Source: an uncultured Fibrobacter sp.
Lineage (GTDB): Bacteria; Fibrobacterota; Fibrobacteria; Fibrobacterales; Fibrobacteraceae
DNA length: 64,000 nucleotides
Direction of reading: 5' to 3'
Assembly: GCF_947305105.1 (NCBI RefSeq)
Contig: NZ_CAMZCS010000010.1
Coordinates: 33,038 to 97,037, forward strand
The position numbers were made by a program, and so were the translations under genes. Within the stretch, counting starts at the first letter, position 1; every line of letters begins with the position of its first letter. Below the pieces are notes generated by a model. It was given only the letters and a program-made list of their open reading frames with translations, was not told where the DNA came from and did no database searches. Positions 9,364-17,350 of the stretch are shown one piece after another.

Positions 9364-10578
9364 ATGAACAAGACCTATTGGCAAGTTTGTCAGGAACTCT
9401 TCGGCGAAGGGAACGAATACTACCATCATTGGTATCACGAACGCCCCATCATCATTTCGCCCGAACGGACGCAGGAACTACGCCAATTGCATTGCATTTT
9501 GTACAAATGCATTGAATACATGGCAAATCACTATACCCAATTCGTAGACAAATACATGCCCCTTTCGCCCAAAGAAATGGAAATATTGGCTTACCAAAGC
9601 CAGTTTCCATTTAAAGCGGGCACTTACCGCCCCGATTACTTGATTACACCTGCAGGTGAATTAAAGTTATGCGAAATCACCTCCCGCTTTTTTGCGCATG
9701 GAATATTCATGTCGTACTATGCGGAGAGCGCCGCCGATGAATTCATCGCCCGCCATCCAGGCACCCATCGAGATTCCCGATTCGAAGAAATGATGCAATA
9801 CATGCTCAAAATTGTCGGGGATAAACAAAAAATCTACGTCTTGAAAAGTTCAGACAAGACTTCGGAAATCAAGCTGTACAAACCGTTCTATGAATACTTT
9901 GGCAAGACCGTCACCATTTACGAAGCAGACCAAGTAGAAGAGAATATCGACAAGTGGAACGGCAACTTTGTCATCAGCGCATTAAACCAAAAAGATCTCC
10001 TCAGCTATTCCATGGATACAATCAAAGCAATGATTGATTCGGGAATGTACAGCGACTTCCGCACGATATTCCTATCGCACGACAAACGGTTCATGAGAAT
10101 GTGGTTCGAAGACGATTTTACGGGCAACTTCTTGACAGCGGAAGAATCTCAGTTTATCCGTGAGCATTCCATCCAGACTTATGTTTGCGCCGAAAAAGCA
10201 GCCGAAGGCACAATGGCCGACGCTTATTTGCATAAGGACCATTACATTCTCAAGCACCATTGCCTTGGGAAAAGCGAAAAAGTCTATGCAGGGTCATTAA
10301 CGACTGATTCCGAATGGAAAGAACTGTTCGATTCCGGAGCAACCAAGGACATGATTATGCAACCGTTCCTGGAGCAACGGAAATTCCCCACGATATGGGA
10401 AGGAACCCCATTTGACGATTACGCCTGCGGCATGATGCTTTGCGTTGACGACAAGTTCTTCGACTCAGGATTGTTCAGGGCTTCGAGTTGCCCAGTCACA
10501 AACAAAGTAGACGACCGGAAAATCTGCCCTGTCGCCACGAATTGCGATGAACTCTACCCTTACGGAGACCTGTTGTGA
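9364..10578 (+). CDS. Circularly permuted ATP-grasp-like protein
   Basis: 404 residues, no signal peptide. The C-terminal half has the layout of the permuted ATP-grasp fold seen in glutathionylspermidine-synthase-like and related ligases: a lysine-bearing strand (HYILKHHCLGKSEKVYAG), a QPFLEQRKF strand and a final Asp-x-x-x-Phe-x-Ser-Gly-Leu-Phe-Arg segment. The N-terminal half has TYRPDYLITPAGELKLCEI followed by TSRFFAHG, which looks like the substrate- or metal-contacting part of such proteins. These enzymes join a carboxylate to an amine using ATP. The assignment is by pattern only and the substrate is unknown. Its stop overlaps the GTG start of the next gene, indicating translational coupling. 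Confidence 0.55.
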   Translation: MNKTYWQVCQELFGEGNEYYHHWYHERPIIISPERTQELRQLHCILYKCIEYMANHYTQFVDKYMPLSPKEMEILAYQSQFPFKAGTYRPDYLITPAGELKLCEITSRFFAHGIFMSYYAESAADEFIARHPGTHRDSRFEEMMQYMLKIVGDKQKIYVLKSSDKTSEIKLYKPFYEYFGKTVTIYEADQVEENIDKWNGNFVISALNQKDLLSYSMDTIKAMIDSGMYSDFRTIFLSHDKRFMRMWFEDDFTGNFLTAEESQFIREHSIQTYVCAEKAAEGTMADAYLHKDHYILKHHCLGKSEKVYAGSLTTDSEWKELFDSGATKDMIMQPFLEQRKFPTIWEGTPFDDYACGMMLCVDDKFFDSGLFRASSCPVTNKVDDRKICPVATNCDELYPYGDLL

Positions 10579-11267
10579 TTATCGCCGGAAACCAACCGTA
10601 TTTTATCCCCTATATTGCATACTGGCAACTCATGACAGCATGCGACTTGTTCTTGATTGGGGACGATTACGCATTCATCAAAGATGGATGGGTACAACGC
10701 AACCGGATATTGCGGCAAGGGAAACCAACCTATTTCGGATTGGAAATCAGCAAAATCAGCCCTAATAGACTAATCAATCAAACGGAACTGATTGAAATCA
10801 ATTCAACAAAGAAACTGAAAGACCTCTATTACTGTTATCACTCGGCTCCGTTTTTCAATCGAGGATACAGCTTAATGGAAAAAATTTTCTCATTCCCAGA
10901 AAAAGACCTCACCGCATTTTTGGTAAACTCCATTGAAATCATCCGTGAATATCTGGGAATAAAGACAAAGATGATGTTCACATCGCAAATCGAAGGGAAT
11001 TGCCGGTACAAATGTGAACAGCGCATTTTTGATTTTTGCGACAGATTAGGAGGCACCACCTACATCAACGCAATCGGGGGGCAATCGCTATACAAAAAAG
11101 ACGAATTTGCAGAACACGGAATAGAACTCAAATTCATCCATTCCCATTGCCGCGAATACAAGCAACTAGGAGGAGCATTCGTCCCCGGGCTTTCTATACT
11201 CGATGTCATCATGTTCAATTCTCGCGAAGAAATCGCACAGATGCTGGGCGAATTCACATTGGAGTAA
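10575..11267 (+). CDS. WbqC family protein
   Basis: 230 residues beginning GNQPYFIPYIAYWQLM, the WbqC-family opening (usually QPYFFPYxGYFQL), followed by the conserved D-D-Y-x-F-I-K-D-G-W-V-Q-R-N-R-I segment, and ending with the GxFVPGLSILDVIMFN block near the C-terminus. WbqC-like proteins occur in O-antigen and other polysaccharide or aminoacyl-sugar loci; their biochemical role is not settled. The GTG start at 10575 overlaps the preceding stop by four bases. It is the third gene of the radical SAM/ATP-grasp cluster, and it points to an envelope glycan or lipid product for the operon (inference). Confidence 0.8.
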   Translation: MIIAGNQPYFIPYIAYWQLMTACDLFLIGDDYAFIKDGWVQRNRILRQGKPTYFGLEISKISPNRLINQTELIEINSTKKLKDLYYCYHSAPFFNRGYSLMEKIFSFPEKDLTAFLVNSIEIIREYLGIKTKMMFTSQIEGNCRYKCEQRIFDFCDRLGGTTYINAIGGQSLYKKDEFAEHGIELKFIHSHCREYKQLGGAFVPGLSILDVIMFNSREEIAQMLGEFTLE

Positions 11268-11465
11268 GAAAAAAATGCTAAACGAGAGCTCTTCCGGCGC
11301 GCATTTTGCGCAGCCCAGCAAGCCCAAAACGATAAATTGTTTTGCCATTCCACCCGCCAATTTCTACATTTGCACCCGAAAATTTAACGCCTTGTGGTCG
11401 GTAGAGGTTCAAGCAGATTCACTGTCTACTTCCTACTTCCTACTGCCTACTATTTAGAGGTAAAC
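11268..11465 (+). other. Intergenic spacer with short-period simple repeat before ileS
   Basis: About 200 bases without a convincing gene. The last 60 bases include a pyrimidine-rich run of near-repeats of CTACTTC/CTACTGC (about 11427-11455), ending just before the ileS start. Similar loose heptamer runs occur before pyrH and ktrA. I see no clear promoter hexamers or terminator here. Confidence 0.4.
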
Positions 11466-14400
11466 ATGTTTCGTGAAGTAAAGAAAGAAGAAACCTTCCC
11501 GCAGATTGAAGAGCGCGTGCTCGGCCTGTGGGACAAGGACGAAAGCTTCAAGAAGTCGCTTGACAGCCGTCCGGAAACCGAACCGTACACTTTCTACGAT
11601 GGCCCTCCGTTTGCAACGGGCCTTCCGCACTACGGTCACTTGCTTGCCGGTACCATCAAGGATATCGTTCCGCGTTACTGGACCATGAAAGGCAAGAAGG
11701 TTCCGCGCGGTTTCGGTTGGGACTGCCACGGCCTTCCGATTGAATCCCTGGTGCAGAACGAACTCGGTCTCGCGGGCGTTGCCGAAATTCAGAAGCTTGG
11801 CGTCGACAAGTTCAACGAAACTTGCCGCAGCAAGGTGCTCAAGTACACCAGCGAATGGAAGAAGACGGTGCGCCGCATGGGCCGCTGGGTCGACTTCGAC
11901 AAGGGCTACAAGACCATGGACAAGAACTTCATGGAATCTGTGTGGTGGGTGTTCAAGCAGTGCTTCGACAAGGGCCTCATCTACCAGGGCTACCGCATCC
12001 AGCCGTACAGCCCGGCTCTCGCGACTCCGCTTTCGAACTTCGAAACCAACCAGGGCTATAAGGACCGTCAGGATCCGTCTCTCACGCTGATTTTCCCGAT
12101 TAACTCGAACGAGCCCAAGTTCAAGGACACGAGCATCCTCGTGTGGACGACGACCCCGTGGACGTTGTACTCCAACTTCTGCATCGTTGTGGGCCCGGAC
12201 ATGGACTACAACCTGGTGGAACAGGATGGCAAGAAGTACTGGATTGCCGCTAGCCGTACCGCAGCCTACTTCAAGAACCCCAACATCGTCGATACCTGCA
12301 AGGGTTCCGAACTCGTGGGCAAGGACTACGAGCCGCTTTCCCGCATCTCCGATGCGTTCGTGACGCCGGACCAGCTGTCCCGCCACTACAAGATTTACCC
12401 CGCCGACTACGTGAGTACCGAAGACGGTACTGGCGCCGTGCATACCGCTCCTTCCTTCGGTGAAGAAGACTTCCAGAAGGGTGCTGAACTTGACCTCGGC
12501 CTTTTCGACCCGCTCGATACCGAAGGCAAGTTCACGGACAAGGTCCCGATGTGGAAGGGCCTTGGTGCTAAGGAAGCTGACAAGGAAATTATCCGCTTCT
12601 TCAAGGAACAGGGCCGCGTATTCAAGCAGGACACGATTGTGCATAGCTACCCGCACTGCTGGCGTACCGGCGTTCCTCTGATTTACCGCGCTCTCAAGAC
12701 TTGGTTCTTGAAGATTGACGCGCCTGTTACCAGCAAGGACGGCGTGACCAAGACCCTGAAGGAATGGATGGTCGAAAACAACCAGACCGTGAACTGGGTG
12801 CCGGACCACATCAAGAATGGACGCTTTGGCAAGTGGCTCGAAGGCGCCCGCGACTGGAACCTTTCCCGTAACCGTTTCTGGGGTACGCCGATTCCGGTGT
12901 GGCTCTCTGACGATGGCGACATGATTGCTGTGGGTTCCATCGAAGAACTCCAGCAGCTCACTGGTGTGAAGCTCGATGACTTGCACAAGCACTTTGTGGA
13001 CAAGCTCACCATTGAAAAGGACGGCAAGGTCTACCGCCGTACGCCTGAAGTTTTCGACTGCTGGTTCGAATCTGGTTCTATGCCGTATGCCAGCCGCCAT
13101 TACCCGTTCGAAAACAAGGAACTCGTGGAACGCAGCTTCCCGGCCGACTTCATCGCCGAAGGCCTTGACCAGACTCGTGGTTGGTTCTACACCTTGACCG
13201 TGCTTTCTAACGCTTTGTTCCAGAAGCCGGCATTCAAGAACGTGATTGTGAACGGTATTATCTTGGCCGAAGACGGTTCCAAGATGAGTAAGTCCAAGCG
13301 CAACTATCCGGACCCGAACGACCTCATCGAACGCACGGGTGCCGACGCCATTCGCTTGTTCATGATCAACTCTGCCGCTTTGAAGGCTGAAGATTTGCGC
13401 TTCAGCGAAGAAGGCGTGAAGGGCATCGTGAAGCAGGTGATGCTCCCGCTTTGGAACGCTGTTGCATTCTTTGTCTCTAACCACAACGCCGACGCCGCCA
13501 AGGGCCAGCTGAACTGGAAGCCGGGTCAGGAAGTGAAGTCTGACAACGAACTTGACCGCTGGATGCTTGCAACGCTGCAGGATTTGGCCGCCAAGGTCGA
13601 AGTGGAAATGAAGGCTTACCGCCTGTACAACGTGGTGCCCGCCGTGATTGCCGCGGTCGATGACCTCACGAACTGGTACGTGCGCCGCAGCCGTCGCCGC
13701 TTCTGGAAGAGCGAAAACGATGGCGACAAGAACGCCGCCTATGCCACCATGTACAAGGTGCTCGTGGACTTCTCCAAGATTCTCGCTCCGTTCCTCCCGC
13801 TCCTCGCCGAAGAAATCTACCAGATTCTCGTCCGCGAAGTCGATGCCAACGCTCCGGTGAGCGTGCACCTCTGCGAATTCCCCAGCGCCGACAAGTCCCT
13901 GATGGACGAAAAGCTTGTGGAACGCATCGCCATGGTGCGTGGCATGGTCGAAATGGGCCGCGTGATTCGCGCTACGAACAACGTAAAGAACCGTATGCCG
14001 ATTGCCAGCATGACGGTCGTTGCTCATGGCACCGAAGAAAAGAACGTTGCTGAAACGATGAAGGACTTGATTCTCGAAGAACTCAACGTTCGCGAAATGA
14101 AGTTCCTCGAAGATGAGACGAAGCTCGTGCAGCTCTCCGCCAAGCCGAACTTCCTCGCTATCAAGGCGAAGGGCCCGGATTACGCAAAGAACATGAAAGT
14201 GATTTCCGCTAAGCTGAATAGCCTCTCGGTTGATGAAATCAAGGCTTTGCAGAATGGCGAAACCATCAAGTTCGAATTCGGTGAAGTCGGTGCCGATTGC
14301 TTGATGCTCAACCGCATCGTTGCCGACGGCATGGCTGTGGAAGCCAACCAGCACTTCACCGTGGCTCTGGATTTGAAGATCACGGACGAACTCCGCCGCG

Positions 14401-14651
14401 CCTGCGTGGCCCGCGAACTCGTGAACCGCATCCAGAACCGCCGTAAGGACCAGAACTACGCTATCTCCGACAAGATCGAAGTGACGCTGTTCTCTGCAAG
14501 TGAAGTCTTCAAGCAGGCCGTTGCCGAAAACGAAGCCTACATCGCTGGCGAAACTCAGGCCGTGAAGATTGCCTGGGCTGCTGCTGCCGATGGCCTCGAA
14601 GCCAACGACGCCGACGGCGAGGCTTTCGCATTTACGACTGTAAAAGCATAG
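11466..14651 (+). CDS. ileS: Isoleucyl-tRNA synthetase, eukaryote-like type
   Basis: Charges tRNA-Ile with isoleucine in the cytoplasm. About 1061 residues, longer than the classical bacterial enzyme. The class I signature reads HYGH in the stretch PFATGLPHYGHLLAGTIKD, and the second signature is KMSKSKRNYPDP. Both variants are typical of the eukaryote-like IleS2 group, which is generally insensitive to mupirocin. The editing domain (WTTTPWTL block), catalytic domain and anticodon-binding C-terminus are all present. The ATG at 11466 is chosen because it opens the conserved FREVKKEETFPQIE block; an upstream in-frame start would only translate the simple repeat. Single gene followed by a terminator at 14784. 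Confidence 0.97.
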   Translation: MFREVKKEETFPQIEERVLGLWDKDESFKKSLDSRPETEPYTFYDGPPFATGLPHYGHLLAGTIKDIVPRYWTMKGKKVPRGFGWDCHGLPIESLVQNELGLAGVAEIQKLGVDKFNETCRSKVLKYTSEWKKTVRRMGRWVDFDKGYKTMDKNFMESVWWVFKQCFDKGLIYQGYRIQPYSPALATPLSNFETNQGYKDRQDPSLTLIFPINSNEPKFKDTSILVWTTTPWTLYSNFCIVVGPDMDYNLVEQDGKKYWIAASRTAAYFKNPNIVDTCKGSELVGKDYEPLSRISDAFVTPDQLSRHYKIYPADYVSTEDGTGAVHTAPSFGEEDFQKGAELDLGLFDPLDTEGKFTDKVPMWKGLGAKEADKEIIRFFKEQGRVFKQDTIVHSYPHCWRTGVPLIYRALKTWFLKIDAPVTSKDGVTKTLKEWMVENNQTVNWVPDHIKNGRFGKWLEGARDWNLSRNRFWGTPIPVWLSDDGDMIAVGSIEELQQLTGVKLDDLHKHFVDKLTIEKDGKVYRRTPEVFDCWFESGSMPYASRHYPFENKELVERSFPADFIAEGLDQTRGWFYTLTVLSNALFQKPAFKNVIVNGIILAEDGSKMSKSKRNYPDPNDLIERTGADAIRLFMINSAALKAEDLRFSEEGVKGIVKQVMLPLWNAVAFFVSNHNADAAKGQLNWKPGQEVKSDNELDRWMLATLQDLAAKVEVEMKAYRLYNVVPAVIAAVDDLTNWYVRRSRRRFWKSENDGDKNAAYATMYKVLVDFSKILAPFLPLLAEEIYQILVREVDANAPVSVHLCEFPSADKSLMDEKLVERIAMVRGMVEMGRVIRATNNVKNRMPIASMTVVAHGTEEKNVAETMKDLILEELNVREMKFLEDETKLVQLSAKPNFLAIKAKGPDYAKNMKVISAKLNSLSVDEIKALQNGETIKFEFGEVGADCLMLNRIVADGMAVEANQHFTVALDLKITDELRRACVARELVNRIQNRRKDQNYAISDKIEVTLFSASEVFKQAVAENEAYIAGETQAVKIAWAAAADGLEANDADGEAFAFTTVKA

Positions 14652-14683
14652 CTTGTCATTGCTCTGTGAGCCATGACGGCGTC

Positions 14684-14727
14684 GGTTACGAAATATCGAA
14701 ACGTAAACGTTTCGCTGCTTCGTAACC
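14684..14727. repeat. Nested palindrome downstream of ileS
   Basis: Outer arms GGTTACGAA (14684-14692) and TTCGTAACC (14719-14727) are perfect complements. Inside them CGAAACG (14697-14703) and CGTTTCG (14708-14714) pair around a TAAA loop. The result is a two-tier hairpin of 44 bases. It is neither an obvious terminator (no T run) nor part of a gene. A dispersed REP-like element is the likeliest explanation. Confidence 0.6.
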
Positions 14728-14732
14728 TAGCG

Positions 14733-14769
14733 TGTCATTGCGAGGCTCCGTAAGGAGCCGCGGCAATCC
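14733..14769. repeat. REP-like intergenic repeat (TGTCATTGCGAGG family)
   Basis: GTGTCATTGCGAGG, a GGCTCC-GTAA-GGAGCC hairpin, then CGGCAATCCC. A second member of the same family lies in reverse orientation at about 49378-49410 (GATTGCCACGG, TTCGGCC hairpin core, CTCGCAATGACA). The flanks are conserved while the central hairpin differs, which is how bacterial REP-type repeats behave. Confidence 0.65.
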
Positions 14770-14783
14770 CCAAAAGACTATGA

Positions 14784-14820
14784 AAACGCTCTTTCTTTGC
14801 GGAAGGGCGTTTCCTTTATT
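14784..14820 (+). terminator. Rho-independent terminator of ileS
   Basis: A 12-base-pair stem with two G-T wobbles: AAACGCTCTTTC (14784-14795), loop TTTGC, GGAAGGGCGTTT (14801-14812), followed by the T-rich CCTTTATTT. It lies 130 bases after the ileS stop, beyond the two palindromic repeats. Confidence 0.7.
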
Positions 14821-14868
14821 TGGCCTTTTGTTTTAAAAAGTGTATATTTATGGATGAGAGATCCTTGA

Positions 14869-15014
14869 AATGGACAGTGGTCTCTTATTCAACTGTATGG
14901 TTCTATGGGTATCCCGTATATTGACATGGATGAAGCAGAACTTGAACGCGACATCGCAAACGCTTTGGCTGCTTGCGGAGAGTCTAAGTGATTGTTGTCG
15001 CTGGTCCACGATAA
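14869..15014 (+). pseudogene. Remnant of a UPF0175 antitoxin / DUF3368 toxin pair
   Basis: From 14869 an open frame without a start encodes about 40 residues including SLIQLYGSMGIPYIDMDEAE and ends at TGA 14989-14991. It matches the second half of the intact UPF0175 protein at 18765 (LIELYGSEGIPYIDQ). Overlapping that stop, GTG at 14988 begins VIVVAGPR and then hits TAA at 15012-15014. MIVV-x-D-x-S is the usual start of DUF3368 PIN-domain toxins, the standard partner of UPF0175, and the AAGTGA overlap is their usual coupling. Both genes are thus truncated: the antitoxin at its 5' half, the toxin after eight codons. The homology is seen within the window; the toxin identity is inferred. Confidence 0.65.
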
Positions 15015-15017
15015 TAA

Positions 15018-15614
15018 ATGAAGTTTGTTAGGAACCTGATTTTTGTTTTAGCTTTGCTTTTGCCGGATGTTTCCATGGCAACTGAATCGGCTTCAGCCAA
15101 AGATCCAGACGATGTAGAAGTTCCCGTAAAAAAGAAACCGAACTTCTTTATGTTCCAGGAAGACTTTTCCCCGAGCCTTTGGGGTGTTGCAGTCGGTAGT
15201 GGCCCAGGGATTTTTTCTGCTGGAGTGGATATAATATTTGGCCGGTCCAGCGTCTTGTACGAACCCGCAAGGCCGAAATCCGTGCAAGGGCCATGGCTGC
15301 CTCCGCACATGCTGATATGGATGAATCGAATTAGGTTCATCTACGATTATGATAATCACCAGCAAGGGGGCTTTTTCCAGCCAAATTTACGGTATTTAAG
15401 GGAAACGGGACTTCTCTTTTCGGTTATCGTGGGGCCCGAAATTGGTTGGGAAAAAGAAACAGGCTTTGAATACGGAGCGTCAATCCGTATAGGTGGTTTA
15501 CCTTCGCTATTGGTTGCGAATTACGAACTTGGATATTTGGCAAATTCCCAGAAGTTCTACTTTACGCTTTCGTTCTGTATATCGCAGTTGTTTCTCGTGG
15601 CCATGTCCATTTAG
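15018..15614 (+). CDS. Exported protein, tandem paralogue A, function unknown
   Basis: 198 residues with a signal peptide (KFVRNLIFVLALLLPDVSMA). No known family is recognised. The mature part has alternating polar/hydrophobic stretches with many Gly and aromatic residues (GVAVGSGPGIFSAGVDIIFG, then VGPEIGWEKETGFEYGASIR), suggesting a small beta-barrel or membrane-associated beta protein. It is paralogous to the gene at 15809: same first eight residues, the same R-x-R/K-x-IYDY or VYDY segment, and the same G-P-x-x-G-W...GxxYGASxR block. It starts only a few bases after the toxin remnant, so the upstream promoter may be inherited from that module (inference). Confidence 0.7.
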   Translation: MKFVRNLIFVLALLLPDVSMATESASAKDPDDVEVPVKKKPNFFMFQEDFSPSLWGVAVGSGPGIFSAGVDIIFGRSSVLYEPARPKSVQGPWLPPHMLIWMNRIRFIYDYDNHQQGGFFQPNLRYLRETGLLFSVIVGPEIGWEKETGFEYGASIRIGGLPSLLVANYELGYLANSQKFYFTLSFCISQLFLVAMSI

Positions 15615-15808
15615 ACCCTATCTCCCCAAAGAGGATAACTCCACTAGGGACATAAATGTCCAAGTGTCGTTTAAGTCGTCCTGCGGACTCCCTCCAAGGT
15701 GACAATAGGGCTATTCCACAAATCCCGGAGGGGCGAAGGATCCAGACCCAAAACACTTTATCCCCAAAACCCAAATTCCGGGGGATATTATTTTATATAT
15801 TCACAACC

Positions 15809-16345
15809 ATGAAGTTTGTTAGGAACCTGATTCTTGCATTAGCCTTGTTCTTGCCGGGTTATTCCTTGGCAGAAGAAGATTCAGTTTACGCGCATAAGGA
15901 AAAAGCCTCAGATTATATACCACTGCCTCTTGGGTTAGAGGTAGGTGGCGGAAATATGTTCGTGGCTGGATTGGAGTGGTGGATTTTGCCTACTATGTTA
16001 ATCGGTGCGCAAGAACGTCCCAAGGGTATAGATGGTCTGTGGGTTCCGAAATACGCATTTGTGTGGTCCATTCGCACTAGATATGTTTATGACTACATCG
16101 ATCATGAACATGGTGTTTTACTTTATCCAAATATTCAGGGTCTATTTGTCGTTTTGGCGGGCGTTGCAGCAGGCCCCCAGGTGGGTTGGTTTTCTTCAAC
16201 GGGATTAGACTATGGCGCATCCGTCCGTTTTGACCTTTTATCTCTACTAAATATTGAAGTTGGCTATTTTGCCAAAAAAGAAAATGTATTTGTGAACGCC
16301 ATATTCACGATGTCATTTCCAAGAATCGGGATTTTTGACCCCTAA
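15809..16345 (+). CDS. Exported protein, tandem paralogue B, function unknown
   Basis: 178 residues with signal peptide KFVRNLILALALFLPGYSLA, nearly identical at its start to the previous gene. The shared blocks (V-W/I-x-R-x-R-Y/F-x-YDY, G-P-x-VGWFSSTGLDYGASVR, terminal beta strands) show a tandem duplication followed by strong divergence. I chose the ATG at 15809 because it begins the signal peptide; the frame is open further upstream but that part is not protein-like. The 194-base gap before it contains no gene. A role at the cell envelope is likely; nothing more specific can be supported. Confidence 0.7.
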   Translation: MKFVRNLILALALFLPGYSLAEEDSVYAHKEKASDYIPLPLGLEVGGGNMFVAGLEWWILPTMLIGAQERPKGIDGLWVPKYAFVWSIRTRYVYDYIDHEHGVLLYPNIQGLFVVLAGVAAGPQVGWFSSTGLDYGASVRFDLLSLLNIEVGYFAKKENVFVNAIFTMSFPRIGIFDP

Positions 16346-16510
16346 CATTTGATATCGTTTTTTAATTTCATTTTTATTTTAGCTCAGGTTCTACCTAGCA
16401 AAAAACTTTATGAAACACCCTTGTATCATATTTTATTGACTGATAAAATTTTTTGTTAAAATTTGCTGTTTTTATTGCATAATCAGCATTTTTGTTTTAT
16501 TTTTTTGAAT

Positions 16511-17350
16511 ATGAAGCCAATTACTGAATATCAAGATTATCGCGAGTACATGCGAGATTTCTATGCCGAGCGCAAGAGAAGTTCGTATTTCACTTGGCGG
16601 AAGTTCGCAAGTCTTGCAGGATTTGCATCTCCAGCATACTTGAAACTCGTTAGCGACGGAAAAACCAGCCTCAGCAAGCCAGGTATTGCAAAAGCAGCCC
16701 GAGCCATGGGCCTTGAAGGTTTTGACTACACCTATTTTGCCTTGCTCGTAAAATTCGGGAATGCAAAAAACGAAAGCGAAAAAGAAGCCGCGCTCCAGCA
16801 ACTCGAACGCGAAGCACGCATGAACAAGATTCGCATTGTCGATGCCGACGCATTCCATTATTACGAGACCCCGGCCTGCCCCATCATTCGCGAACTCGCC
16901 CCCCTCATGCCAAACGCCTCGTTTGGAGAAATCGCCTCTAAAATAAAGCACGACATCACGGCCGTCCAAGTCCGCGATATCCTTCAATTTCTTGTCAAAG
17001 CAGATTTGCTCAAAAAGAACGACGACGGAACATACGAACAAACACAGAAAGCCGTCAAAGGGTCCAAAGAAACGATTCCCCTTGTCATCCGCACGATGAA
17101 CAAGAAAATGTCTGAATTGGCAGTGCAGTCCATTGCCAAAGATTCTGCAGAAGAACGCAACTTTTCGGGTGTCACCATGGGAATAAACAAATCCGTTTAT
17201 GACCGCATCACAAAAGAGATTGACATCTTCCGCAAAAAGATTATTGACATTGCAAACGAATGCCAAAAGATAGACCAGGTCTATCAAATGAATTTGCAAG
17301 TATTCCCTTTAACAGACAAGATTAACACCACAGAATCAAGGAAAGGCTAA
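16511..17350 (+). CDS. TIGR02147 family protein (DUF4423-type regulator)
   Basis: About 279 residues with no signal peptide. The opening ITEYQDYREYMRDFYAERKR, the helix-turn-helix-like FTWRKFASLAGFASPAYLKL block, and the later NFSGVTMGINKSVYDRITKEI segment are typical of the TIGR02147 paralogous family, which is abundant in Fibrobacter and usually sits next to a lipoprotein gene. The N-terminal part resembles a DNA-binding HTH and the C-terminal part a signalling domain, so a transcriptional regulator is plausible (inference). The stop overlaps the next start in TAATG, so the pair is translationally coupled. A very AT-rich 165-base region precedes it. Confidence 0.85.
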   Translation: MKPITEYQDYREYMRDFYAERKRSSYFTWRKFASLAGFASPAYLKLVSDGKTSLSKPGIAKAARAMGLEGFDYTYFALLVKFGNAKNESEKEAALQQLEREARMNKIRIVDADAFHYYETPACPIIRELAPLMPNASFGEIASKIKHDITAVQVRDILQFLVKADLLKKNDDGTYEQTQKAVKGSKETIPLVIRTMNKKMSELAVQSIAKDSAEERNFSGVTMGINKSVYDRITKEIDIFRKKIIDIANECQKIDQVYQMNLQVFPLTDKINTTESRKG

